This document shows positions 1 to 7,272 of a stretch of DNA of 28,994 nucleotides, in pieces. Under the pieces are notes generated by a model that searched no databases, was not told the origin of the DNA, and worked only from the letters and a program-made list of their open reading frames with translations. Both the position numbers and the translations under genes were made by a program. Position 1 is the stretch's first letter. Each line of letters opens with the position of its first letter. The stretch covers positions 1 to 28,994 of the IMG/VR virus record IMGVR_UViG_3300042888_001950; one strand, given 5' to 3'. Origin of the DNA: a virus.

Positions 1-2
1 AC

Positions 3-161
3 TTTGAACGTGCAGTTGAATTAAGAGACCAAATTAAAAAATTGGAATCTAATCAAGAAAAAATTGAAACTCTAACTTTAGAATTAGAAACTTCAATTAA
101 AGAACAAAACTTTGAGAAATCAATTAAGTTGAGAGACCAAATTAATAAGTTGACTAAGTAA
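3..161 (+). CDS. C-terminal end of a UVR-motif protein (5' truncated by window edge)
   Basis: The frame is open from base 3 to a TAA at 159-161, giving 52 residues with no start in the window. It begins FERAVELRDQIKKLE and later repeats a similar pattern (FEKSIKLRDQINKL). This is the UVR helical-hairpin motif (F-E-x-A-x-x-L-R-D-x-I) known from UvrB, UvrC and McsA/ClpC-type proteins, where it mediates protein-protein contact. Two copies in tandem at a C-terminus are visible; the rest of the protein lies outside the window, so its function cannot be stated. A strong terminator follows directly, so this gene ends the transcription unit entering from the left. Confidence 0.7.
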   Translation, partial: FERAVELRDQIKKLESNQEKIETLTLELETSIKEQNFEKSIKLRDQINKLTK

Positions 162-167
162 TTTACT

Positions 168-194
168 AAACCCCACCTTTGAGTGGGGTTTTTT
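168..194 (+). terminator. Intrinsic terminator after the UVR-motif gene
   Basis: The stem AAACCCCAC (168-176) pairs with GTGGGGTTT (183-191) around a 6-base loop and runs into a T tract ending at 194. Confidence 0.85.
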
Positions 195-241
195 ATTTAT
201 TAAAATTACTGAATAGTTATTATTATAAAAAAAATTATATT

Positions 242-484
242 ATGGGAATTAAAAAAGAAATTATTGAAGGTACTAAAATTATTAATGAAATTGAATCAAG
301 TAATTTAGTTAAAACTATCTATGATGTTGAGAGTCAAAAATTAATAGCGGAATTCAAAAATGGGTTTAAATATGAGTATGATGAAGTGCCTCACAAAACA
401 TATACTCAATTTAGGATGTCAGAATCTCAAGGAAAATTCTTCAACACTAACATCTCAAAGACTTTTAAGTATAAAAAATTATAA
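242..484 (+). CDS. KTSC-domain small protein
   Basis: 80 residues. An upstream in-frame TTG at 179 lies inside the preceding terminator, so the ATG at 242 is chosen. The body matches the KTSC domain pattern: a YDVESQKL strand, then a F-K-N-G-F-K-Y-E-Y hairpin, V-P near the middle, and a C-terminal MSESQGKFFNTNI segment (S-x-G-x-F-F). KTSC domains occur as small stand-alone phage and bacterial proteins or fused to other domains, with no settled biochemical role. It sits between a terminator and the nucleotidyltransferase gene, with a very AT-rich leader and no Shine-Dalgarno sequence. Confidence 0.75.
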   Translation: MGIKKEIIEGTKIINEIESSNLVKTIYDVESQKLIAEFKNGFKYEYDEVPHKTYTQFRMSESQGKFFNTNISKTFKYKKL

Positions 485-502
485 ATTTTTCTAAAAAATT
501 GG

Positions 503-510
503 ATATTTAT
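503..510 (+). promoter_or_regulatory. ATATTTAT candidate late-promoter box
   Basis: An exact octamer ends 5 bases before the ATG at 516. The gap is unusually short, so a transcript from here would be nearly leaderless. This makes it the weakest of the exact upstream matches. Confidence 0.35.
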
Positions 511-515
511 CTTTA

Positions 516-1286
516 ATGGATAATAATATTAAAAATATTTTACAAAGTTTTCACTTACAAGACACCTTAAACCCTAAAATATGGGTTATGTCTGAAGATG
601 ATGAAATTGGTAATATGAATCCTAAAGTTAGGACTCGTTTACTTGACATTGCCTACGACTTTATTGATTTCTTAGGTGTGGATGTTATTGTGTCGGATGT
701 TGTTATGACAGGTTCATTATCAAATTATAATTGGTCAAAATACTCTGATGTTGATTTACACATCATTGCTGATTTTAATCAATTCAAGGAATCTGAATTA
801 CCTTTATATAAAGACTTATTTATATTAAAAAAAACAATATATAATGATAACCATGATATTACTATTTATGGTTATGATGTTGAACTATATGTTCAAGATG
901 AAAATGAAGCTCACTTTAGTAGTGGTGAATACTCTATTCTATTTGATGAATGGAAATCAAAACCTAAAAAAGAGAATGTTGATATTGACACCGAATTAAT
1001 TAAAACAAAAGCTAAAAAATGGATGGATTCTATTGATGCTATAATAGAACAATCAAAAGATGAATCTTTAGAAGAGTCTAAATTATTAATAGGTAAGTAT
1101 AAGGATAAGTTAAAGAAATATAGAACAAGTGGGTTAGAAAAAGACGGAGAATATTCTAATGAAAATTTAGTATTTAAGGTTTTAAGGAGAAATGGGTATG
1201 TTCAAAAGTTATTTGATTTCTTAAATAAAAACACAGATAAAATCCTCTCGCTTGACGAAAAAATAAAAAATACATCAGAAAAGTAA
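516..1286 (+). CDS. Pol-beta-type nucleotidyltransferase
   Basis: 256 residues. The N-terminal half carries the nucleotidyltransferase superfamily signature: G66-S67 in MTGSLSNYNWSKYSDVDLHI with the metal-binding pair D78 and D80 (S-D-V-D), and a plausible third carboxylate at D121 in YGYDVELYV. The C-terminal part is helical and lysine/glutamate-rich, with no domain I recognise. Such enzymes transfer a nucleotide to a protein, nucleic acid or small molecule; the substrate cannot be told from sequence. All core catalytic residues look intact. It lies between the KTSC gene and a head-region gene, followed by a 57-base spacer with a candidate late promoter, so it may be expressed separately from the head genes. 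Confidence 0.75.
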   Translation: MDNNIKNILQSFHLQDTLNPKIWVMSEDDEIGNMNPKVRTRLLDIAYDFIDFLGVDVIVSDVVMTGSLSNYNWSKYSDVDLHIIADFNQFKESELPLYKDLFILKKTIYNDNHDITIYGYDVELYVQDENEAHFSSGEYSILFDEWKSKPKKENVDIDTELIKTKAKKWMDSIDAIIEQSKDESLEESKLLIGKYKDKLKKYRTSGLEKDGEYSNENLVFKVLRRNGYVQKLFDFLNKNTDKILSLDEKIKNTSEK

Positions 1287-1303
1287 TATTTTTAATTCTG
1301 ACT

Positions 1304-1311
1304 ATATTTAT
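1304..1311 (+). promoter_or_regulatory. ATATTTAT candidate late-promoter box
   Basis: The exact octamer is followed two bases later by ATAAAA, and lies 32 bases upstream of the ATG at 1344. The leader in between is A-rich with no Shine-Dalgarno sequence. It would drive the head-region genes starting at 1344. Confidence 0.55.
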
Positions 1312-1343
1312 ATATAAAATTAATTCAAAACAAAAATAAAAAA

Positions 1344-2714
1344 ATGGGAAATAATTTAAGACCAATTGGTAGTGAAAAATTGCAAGGTATGGAGAAAATC
1401 AACCGTATGCTTGAAATTGCTAGATATAAAGAATCAACACCTAATCCTATCAATGAGGATAAGTCAGTAGAATACACTAAAACTTTATCTGATGGTAACA
1501 ATTACCAAATCATTAAAGAAAAAAGTGGTTATGTTCTAAAAAGAACATTATTGGAATCAGATGGTAATTCTGATTATTTAGAACCAATGAGAAATAGAAA
1601 ATATTACCCATCATATTCTCAAGCATTAAAAAGATTAAATCTTATTGCTAAAGAAGTTAATGTTAATGAAGGTGTTGAAAGTAATACATCTTTATTTAAT
1701 GAAAGTCAATCTGACGCTACAAAATATATTTTGAAAATGTCAGCTAACGAACAAGCCCCTGTTGCGGGACAAGTACCTGCTCCAGCACCAGCCCCCGCGG
1801 CTGCACCGGCTCCTGCCCCAGTTGCTGCACCAGCACCAGCTCCGGAAGAAGAATTAGATTTAGATTTTGATATGGAGGATACTGAAGGTGAAGAGGATGA
1901 TAATGAACCAGTATCAATAAAAGTTATTCAGAAATTAACTGGAAAATTAGCTCAAAAATTAAGAGCTTTTGACGAGGCTAATGAAGAAGAACCAATGTCA
2001 TCTAAAGATATTAAGTATGTTGTTAATTCTATTTTATCAGCAATTGATGTTGAAGCGTTAGATGAGGAAGATAAAGACGATATCTTAAGTAAATTAGAAG
2101 GTATTGAGGACGAATCTGAATTTGGTGGTGAAGAAGATTTTGATGGACTATCTGACGAAGATGGTTTAGAAGATGAAGAATTAGAAACTGAATTACCTGA
2201 AGGTGAAATGGGAGAAGCTTTTGATAGCGAAGAAATGACAATGTTTGATGATTTTAGTGAAGATGATTATGAAGAAATTTCTGACCTTAAAAGTCATATG
2301 TCTGGAAACAGAATGAACCCAAGAGCTGACAGAGAGTATCTTGATTTAAGTGATAACGATGAAGATTCTGATAGAACTAAAAAACATTTTGGTCTTGAAC
2401 CTCGTCACAGAAAAAATATGGGAGATATGTTTGAAGGTATTTTTTCTGAATCTAAAGTTGATAAAATATTAGAAAGATATTTTGAGACTGAAAAAACTGA
2501 AAATACTAAAAAAACTCCTATCACTGAAAATAGAAAAGTTATTGTTAACAGAATTAAAAATTTATCTGAAAGTATTTCACAAGAAGTAGCTTCAACTAAG
2601 TTTACGAGAAATAACCCAACCGCTAAATTAATTGGTAAAACAACTAAAAACTTTTTAGTATTTGAAAATAATAATACAAAAGTAAGAATCTCTACTAAAG
2701 GTGAAATTCTATGA
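1344..2714 (+). CDS. Acidic head-region protein with Pro/Ala linker, function unknown
   Basis: 456 residues, not recognised as a named family. In order: an N-terminal region (1-130) including a YQIIKEKSGYVLKRTLLES stretch that looks like a small folded domain; a low-complexity Pro-Ala linker (about 139-167, repeated P-A-P-A); a very acidic middle (168-345) with short helical islands; and a basic C-terminal segment (385-456). The layout (ordered end, flexible linker, acidic spacer, basic tail) recalls phage scaffold or core proteins, but that is inference from composition and from its place ahead of terminase. It overlaps the next gene by 4 bases (ATGA), indicating translational coupling. Confidence 0.6.
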   Translation: MGNNLRPIGSEKLQGMEKINRMLEIARYKESTPNPINEDKSVEYTKTLSDGNNYQIIKEKSGYVLKRTLLESDGNSDYLEPMRNRKYYPSYSQALKRLNLIAKEVNVNEGVESNTSLFNESQSDATKYILKMSANEQAPVAGQVPAPAPAPAAAPAPAPVAAPAPAPEEELDLDFDMEDTEGEEDDNEPVSIKVIQKLTGKLAQKLRAFDEANEEEPMSSKDIKYVVNSILSAIDVEALDEEDKDDILSKLEGIEDESEFGGEEDFDGLSDEDGLEDEELETELPEGEMGEAFDSEEMTMFDDFSEDDYEEISDLKSHMSGNRMNPRADREYLDLSDNDEDSDRTKKHFGLEPRHRKNMGDMFEGIFSESKVDKILERYFETEKTENTKKTPITENRKVIVNRIKNLSESISQEVASTKFTRNNPTAKLIGKTTKNFLVFENNNTKVRISTKGEIL

Positions 2715-3121
2715 ATCATTTAATTTACGTAAATGAATTAGGACCAAATTATAAAGGCGATAACATTTACGAATTTATTTTTTCGGATACTATAGATAAT
2801 ATCTGGGGCGAAAATTGGGAATCAAAACCATCTAATGGTTACCCTTTACCCCCAGATTTAGAATTTGTTAAAAAAGTGGGTGTATTGAAAAATGACCTAA
2901 TAACAATGTCAGTAATTCAGAATTCTGATTATTTCTCAATGATGGATTGTCTTGATGGTGTTGTAGCTTTAGCTTGGGAAAACGAATCGGATTATGTTGA
3001 TTTTAGTCATAAAAAAAGATTAGTGTTCTTATTCGGTGATACTGAAGAATCTGTTAAAGATAAACTATACGAACGAGATATCGTTTTAGAAATTGAAAAA
3101 AAAACAATATATGAAAATTAA
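2711..3121 (+). CDS. Hypothetical protein, 136 residues, coupled to upstream gene
   Basis: The start ATG overlaps the upstream stop (ATGA), and the 3' end overlaps the next gene by 11 bases, so it sits in a tightly packed head-region operon. The sequence is a soluble mixed alpha/beta type, rich in aromatic and acidic residues (NIWGENWESK, ALAWENESDYVDF), without signal peptide, membrane segment or metal-binding motif. I do not recognise the family. The close coupling on both sides argues that it is real and that its product is needed together with its neighbours. Confidence 0.65.
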   Translation: MNHLIYVNELGPNYKGDNIYEFIFSDTIDNIWGENWESKPSNGYPLPPDLEFVKKVGVLKNDLITMSVIQNSDYFSMMDCLDGVVALAWENESDYVDFSHKKRLVFLFGDTEESVKDKLYERDIVLEIEKKTIYEN

Positions 3122-4076
3122 TCACAAATTATTAAAATTGGTTGAGTATGGTATGAAAACTACCACTCTAACTTCCTTGACTGAATCTCAAGTGAATAAT
3201 CTATATAATAGATTAGTAGAAGGTAAAAAAGAAACTAAAGAAGCTACAACAACTAATCTTAACGCTAAAGAAACAACTTATAGTTCTGGTGAAGTTGGAG
3301 CTATGAAAACCAAAGGACTTGGTGTTAATGTTAAAAATGGTGAAGTTAGACCAACTGGTGACGGAGGTCTTAAAGTTATCACTAAAGAAGGTGAAATGAC
3401 TGAAAAAGCCGAATCTAAACAACAACAAAAATTTATGGGTTTAGCTTTGTCAGTTAAACGAGGTGACACGCCTAAAGGTGAAGTGTCTAAAAAAGTTAAA
3501 GAGACAGCTAAAAAAATGTCTGAAAAAGATTTAGAAGATTTTGCATCTACAGAACATAAAGGTTTACCTAAAAAAGTTAAAAAAGAAGAAACTAAAGAAA
3601 GTTTTGGATTTGGTGATTATGGTAAAAAATTAGCATCTGCTGCTGCTGGTGCAACTAAAAAGAATTTAGGTCAAATAAGTCCTAGTGTATCTATTGGTGA
3701 ATCTAAAGAAGCTATTATAGAAAGAAAAATTATTCAATTGGTTGAGAAACACCTTACACCAAAAATGACTAAACAAGACTTCTTAAATTTAGTTAAAGAA
3801 CAAGGAACTAAAGAAGCCCCTGTTAAGACTCCTGTTAAGACACCAACAAAACCAAAAAAAGATAATCCTTATCAACCAAAACATAAACCAGCTCCTAAAG
3901 CTGAAGTTAAAGAACAAGGAACTAAAGAAGCTCCGGTGAAAACTCCGGTAAAAACTCCTACAAGACCAAAACCGTTTAATCCTTATCAGCCAAAGCATAA
4001 ACCAGCTCCTAAAGCTGAAAATAAAGATTTACCTGAATGGTTATCTTTCACATCATTAGGTCTTAAATTAAAATAA
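3111..4076 (+). CDS. Lys/Thr-rich protein with DUF3008-like domain and tandem duplication
   Basis: 321 residues from the ATG at 3111; an in-frame TTG at 3093 lies deeper in the upstream gene and is less likely. An N-terminal helix ends in TSLTESQ. Residues 100-157 (KQQQKFMGLALSVKRG, then KKVKETAKKMSEKD and LEDFASTEHKGLPKKV) match the DUF3008 pattern seen in many phage proteins (function unknown). Residues 228-303 are two nearly identical 38-residue repeats made of Lys, Pro and Thr (KTPVKTP..., YQPKHKPAPKAE). The protein is strongly basic outside the N-terminus, so DNA or acidic-protein contact is plausible but inferred. It ends 5 bases before the next ATG. Confidence 0.65.
   Translation: MKINHKLLKLVEYGMKTTTLTSLTESQVNNLYNRLVEGKKETKEATTTNLNAKETTYSSGEVGAMKTKGLGVNVKNGEVRPTGDGGLKVITKEGEMTEKAESKQQQKFMGLALSVKRGDTPKGEVSKKVKETAKKMSEKDLEDFASTEHKGLPKKVKKEETKESFGFGDYGKKLASAAAGATKKNLGQISPSVSIGESKEAIIERKIIQLVEKHLTPKMTKQDFLNLVKEQGTKEAPVKTPVKTPTKPKKDNPYQPKHKPAPKAEVKEQGTKEAPVKTPVKTPTRPKPFNPYQPKHKPAPKAENKDLPEWLSFTSLGLKLK
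3792..4019 (+). repeat. Tandem duplication, two 114-base in-frame copies
   Basis: Copy 1 is 3792-3905 and copy 2 is 3906-4019. Each encodes 38 residues starting VKEQGTKEAPVKTPVKTP and ending KHKPAPKAE. Protein identity is much higher than DNA identity: many differences are synonymous (CCTGTTAAG against CCGGTGAAA), so the duplication is not recent and the peptide looks constrained. Confidence 0.9.
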
Positions 4077-4081
4077 TAGTT

Positions 4082-5419
4082 ATGAGTTTAAATTCTAAAA
4101 TAGAACAAATATTAAAAGCGAAAACTAAACTTGAAACTAAATTAATTCAAGAAGGTTTAACTAAAAAAGAACATAGTGTTTTGAATGAAATCAATTCTAC
4201 TATGAAAGAACAGATAGATTACGAAGGTCCTGAAAGAATGGAACCGGGTATTGAGAGAAAGATTACATCAAAAGAAACTCCTTTTGCTGGACATCCTGCA
4301 ATTCCTGAAGGTGACAAAGATTTTATTGAAACTATTTCATCTAAAAGATTTAAGGATTCTGTAGCTAAAGTTAGAAGATTTTTAGGTGACACAACACCTA
4401 TCCAAGGTCGTAATCCAATGATGGGTTTAATGTCTATGGTTATGAGAGGCTTACAACAGACTATGTCTATAGAGTCTCAAAACAAGGAAACTCTTGAGAA
4501 TTTGGCGGTTGAGTTAGTTAAAAAAGAATTAGGAATACCTGAAGGTTCATTACAATTTGACGCCCAATTAGTTCATAGACCTATGGGTGCCGCTGAAGGT
4601 ATGAGAGGTGAAGCTGAAGAACCTAGTGAAGAAGAAGTTAAAGACGCTTTTGCTAAAGCTGAAGAACACCAAGAAGAATTGGCGGATTTCGCGGATGAAT
4701 TTGAGAAATTTAATTTAGAAAAAGCTAAAAGAAGACTTATCAACTCATTAATACAAGGTGCTGCTTTTAAAGGTGGTCATATGTATGTTTTACTTAATGA
4801 TGAGTTAAATGCAATTAACCCTAACTTAATGAATTTATATGGTGTTAATCAATCATTGATGGAACACTTATATTGGTTATACCCAGATATGGAACAAATG
4901 GCAGGTTCTGGTGGTGGTCAAATGGGACAATCAGAAGTTGATAATGAAACAGACCCACCTACAGTTGTTGCTCGCGCCGCTACTTTCCCTTTATTGGTTC
5001 ACGAATTAGTTAAAGGTGTTTATGAAGTATTTGGAACTCACGGATTACCGGATGACCCAAGACAAGCTGAAATGGTTATGGGTGCTGAAGATACTTTACC
5101 CGCAGAAATTTGGGATTCTAGATTAGGTCCTATATTTTGGGAAAAATTTACAGATGCTTACCCTGACAAATTATTTGATGAGGATAAAAAACATTTACAA
5201 CATTATCTTTTTGTTAGGTTCTCAAGATTAGATGCTGCGGAATTTATGAAAATTGCAAAATTAATCTTAAAAGGTGACCCACAAGGAAGTAAATTTATTG
5301 ATAGAATGGTTAATGAAATCATTGAGGATTTGAAAAAACAAGAATACGAAGATAAGGATAATGATGATTACGATGATGATGATTTGAATGATATTGATTT
5401 GTCAGCACTTGGTTTTTAA
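4082..5419 (+). CDS. Hypothetical protein upstream of terminase, likely structural
   Basis: 445 residues, no family recognised. The N-terminus is a charged helix (KIEQILKAKTKLETKLIQEG). The middle (190-280) is helical, including a segment KAKRRLINSLIQGAAFKGG that leads into a hydrophobic, Asn-rich stretch. A glycine-rich loop (about residues 278-285) separates this from a second helical domain with FPLLVHELVKGVYEVFG. The last 25 residues are almost all Asp/Glu/Asn (DNDDYDDDDLNDID). No signal peptide or catalytic motif is visible. The length, the gene order (directly before terminase, 17-base gap) and the lack of enzyme motifs favour a virion or head-assembly role, but this is inference. Confidence 0.6.
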   Translation: MSLNSKIEQILKAKTKLETKLIQEGLTKKEHSVLNEINSTMKEQIDYEGPERMEPGIERKITSKETPFAGHPAIPEGDKDFIETISSKRFKDSVAKVRRFLGDTTPIQGRNPMMGLMSMVMRGLQQTMSIESQNKETLENLAVELVKKELGIPEGSLQFDAQLVHRPMGAAEGMRGEAEEPSEEEVKDAFAKAEEHQEELADFADEFEKFNLEKAKRRLINSLIQGAAFKGGHMYVLLNDELNAINPNLMNLYGVNQSLMEHLYWLYPDMEQMAGSGGGQMGQSEVDNETDPPTVVARAATFPLLVHELVKGVYEVFGTHGLPDDPRQAEMVMGAEDTLPAEIWDSRLGPIFWEKFTDAYPDKLFDEDKKHLQHYLFVRFSRLDAAEFMKIAKLILKGDPQGSKFIDRMVNEIIEDLKKQEYEDKDNDDYDDDDLNDIDLSALGF

Positions 5420-5436
5420 AAAATTAAATTAACATT

Positions 5437-7209
5437 ATGGCAAACCTAACAAAAGAACAAGTATTAATTGAATATGTAAGATGTCATAAAGATATTGAAT
5501 ACGCGTTAAGAACTTATTTACAGACATACGATAATACAGTATCAAAATATGTTCCTTTAGAATTATACCCTGACCAATTATCATTACTTAATGATTATGA
5601 GGATTATAATGAAAATATTGCATTGAAATACAGACAAGCGGGGGTATCAACAGTTACCGCCGCTTGGGCTTCAATGAAACTATCCTTCGCAAAAAAAACA
5701 AAACCTGAAAAAGTACTTATTATTGCCAATAAATTAGATACATCTTTAGAGATGGCTAATAAAATTAGAGCGTTTGTAGCTCAATGGCCTAGTTGGGTTG
5801 GTATTGACTTTTCAGTAGAAAAAAATTCACAAAAACATTACAAATTAAATAATGGTAGTGAGGTTAAAGCTGTAGCGACATCCAAGGATGCACTGCGTGG
5901 TTTTACCCCCACTATACTTGTATTTGATGAGGCTGCGTTTATTGACGCTGATAGTGATTTCTGGGCTGCGTGTATGGCATCCCTTTCCACTGGGGGTAAA
6001 GTAATAGTTGTTTCAACTCCCAATGGATTTGACCCTATTTATTACGAAATATACGACCAAGCCTTACGAGGAATGAATGACTTTAAGATATCAGAGATGT
6101 TTTGGTATCGTGACCCTCGTTATACTAAAGATTTATATTTGGTTAAAACACATGATACCATTCATTATCTTTTAAATAAAGAGGATTACAATAAAAATGA
6201 ACTTATTAGTTGGGCTCATATCCCAGCGGACCAAAGGGATTATGTGGAATTAAAATCAATGATGGATAATGGTTATAAACCATGTTCAAGTTGGTTTGAG
6301 AGTATGGTTAAGAAATTAAAATATGATAAGAGAAAAGTATCACAAGAGTTAGAATGTAACTTTTTAGGTTCTGGTGATAATGTATTTGATTCTAATTTAA
6401 TGCAGAACATTCACGAGAATATGATTACTGAACCTAGTAATAAAATGATGGCTAACGCATTATGGTTATGGAAAGAACCGGTGATAGGTCATAAATACAT
6501 TATGGGTGTGGATGTCAGTCGTGGAGATAGTGAGGATTTTAGTTCTTTTCAGATAATTGATTTTGATGAAAGAGAACAAGTTGCTGAATATGTTGGGAAA
6601 GTTCCCCCCGATGTTATGGCGGAGATTGCATATAAGTGGGCTAATATGTATTCAGCTTATGTGGTTATAGATATTACTGGGGGTATGGGGGTTTCAACTG
6701 CGAGAAAGATGCAGGAGATGGGTTATAAGGATTTATATATTGATGGTGTTGACACCACTAATAAATGGGCTTACAATCCTAAATCGGCAGAAAAAATACC
6801 TGGAATAAATTTTAACAATAAAAGGGTTCAAATTATTGCGTCATACGAAGAAGTATTGCGTCATAAGTTCAGAATATATAGTTCAAGACTATACAATGAA
6901 ATGAATTCCTTTATATATATTAATGGTCGTCCTGACCACCAAAGAGGTCACCATGACGATTTAATTATGTCAATTGCGATGGCAACTTATGTTGCTGAAT
7001 CATCATTTAGTAATTTAACTAAAGTTACTGAACATACAAAAGCGATGATTGATTCATGGTCTGTAAATAATAATACTGACATAAATAAATCTTTAGAGTT
7101 TAACCCTGTAATACCAAATTATACAGATAGACAAGGTCAATTTAATGGTGGTAATATAGCTAAAGAAGACTATAACAAATACGGGTGGTTATTTGGAGGT
7201 ATGAGATAA
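5437..7209 (+). CDS. 17: Terminase large subunit (gp17-like packaging ATPase/nuclease)
   Basis: 590 residues. This is the motor that pumps phage DNA into the prohead and cuts it. The ATPase domain shows a Walker A-like loop KYRQAGVST (residues 64-72), Walker B ILVFDEAAF with D164-E165, and the coupling motif VVSTPNG (191-197). The C-terminal RNase H-fold nuclease shows acidic residues at D359 (MGVDVSRGD), D412 (VVIDITGG) and D507-D508 in RGHHDDLIMS. The usual Walker A lysine position is occupied by V in this loop, a variation found in some phage terminases. The length is close to T4 gp17 (610). Portal follows after 63 bases, with no sheath or tube gene between. Confidence 0.95.
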   Translation: MANLTKEQVLIEYVRCHKDIEYALRTYLQTYDNTVSKYVPLELYPDQLSLLNDYEDYNENIALKYRQAGVSTVTAAWASMKLSFAKKTKPEKVLIIANKLDTSLEMANKIRAFVAQWPSWVGIDFSVEKNSQKHYKLNNGSEVKAVATSKDALRGFTPTILVFDEAAFIDADSDFWAACMASLSTGGKVIVVSTPNGFDPIYYEIYDQALRGMNDFKISEMFWYRDPRYTKDLYLVKTHDTIHYLLNKEDYNKNELISWAHIPADQRDYVELKSMMDNGYKPCSSWFESMVKKLKYDKRKVSQELECNFLGSGDNVFDSNLMQNIHENMITEPSNKMMANALWLWKEPVIGHKYIMGVDVSRGDSEDFSSFQIIDFDEREQVAEYVGKVPPDVMAEIAYKWANMYSAYVVIDITGGMGVSTARKMQEMGYKDLYIDGVDTTNKWAYNPKSAEKIPGINFNNKRVQIIASYEEVLRHKFRIYSSRLYNEMNSFIYINGRPDHQRGHHDDLIMSIAMATYVAESSFSNLTKVTEHTKAMIDSWSVNNNTDINKSLEFNPVIPNYTDRQGQFNGGNIAKEDYNKYGWLFGGMR

Positions 7210-7235
7210 AAATATTTCTCAATTACCATATAGGA

Positions 7236-7243
7236 CTATTTAT
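7236..7243 (+). promoter_or_regulatory. Near-match late-promoter box (CTATTTAT) before portal
   Basis: Seven of eight bases match ATATTTAT. It lies 29 bases upstream of the portal ATG at 7273, in the only sizeable gap between terminase and portal. The trailing ATAAAA seen at other sites is absent. Confidence 0.3.
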
Positions 7244-7272
7244 ATGGGAAGAAAATAAGTTATATTAAGAAT

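Noticed and set aside
1744-1850. Possible collagen-like or foreign GC-rich insert
   Set aside because: The higher GC is explained by Pro-Ala codons in an in-frame linker; the flanks are continuous.
3792-4019. Possible CRISPR-like repeat
   Set aside because: Only two copies, contiguous, in frame and coding; no spacers.
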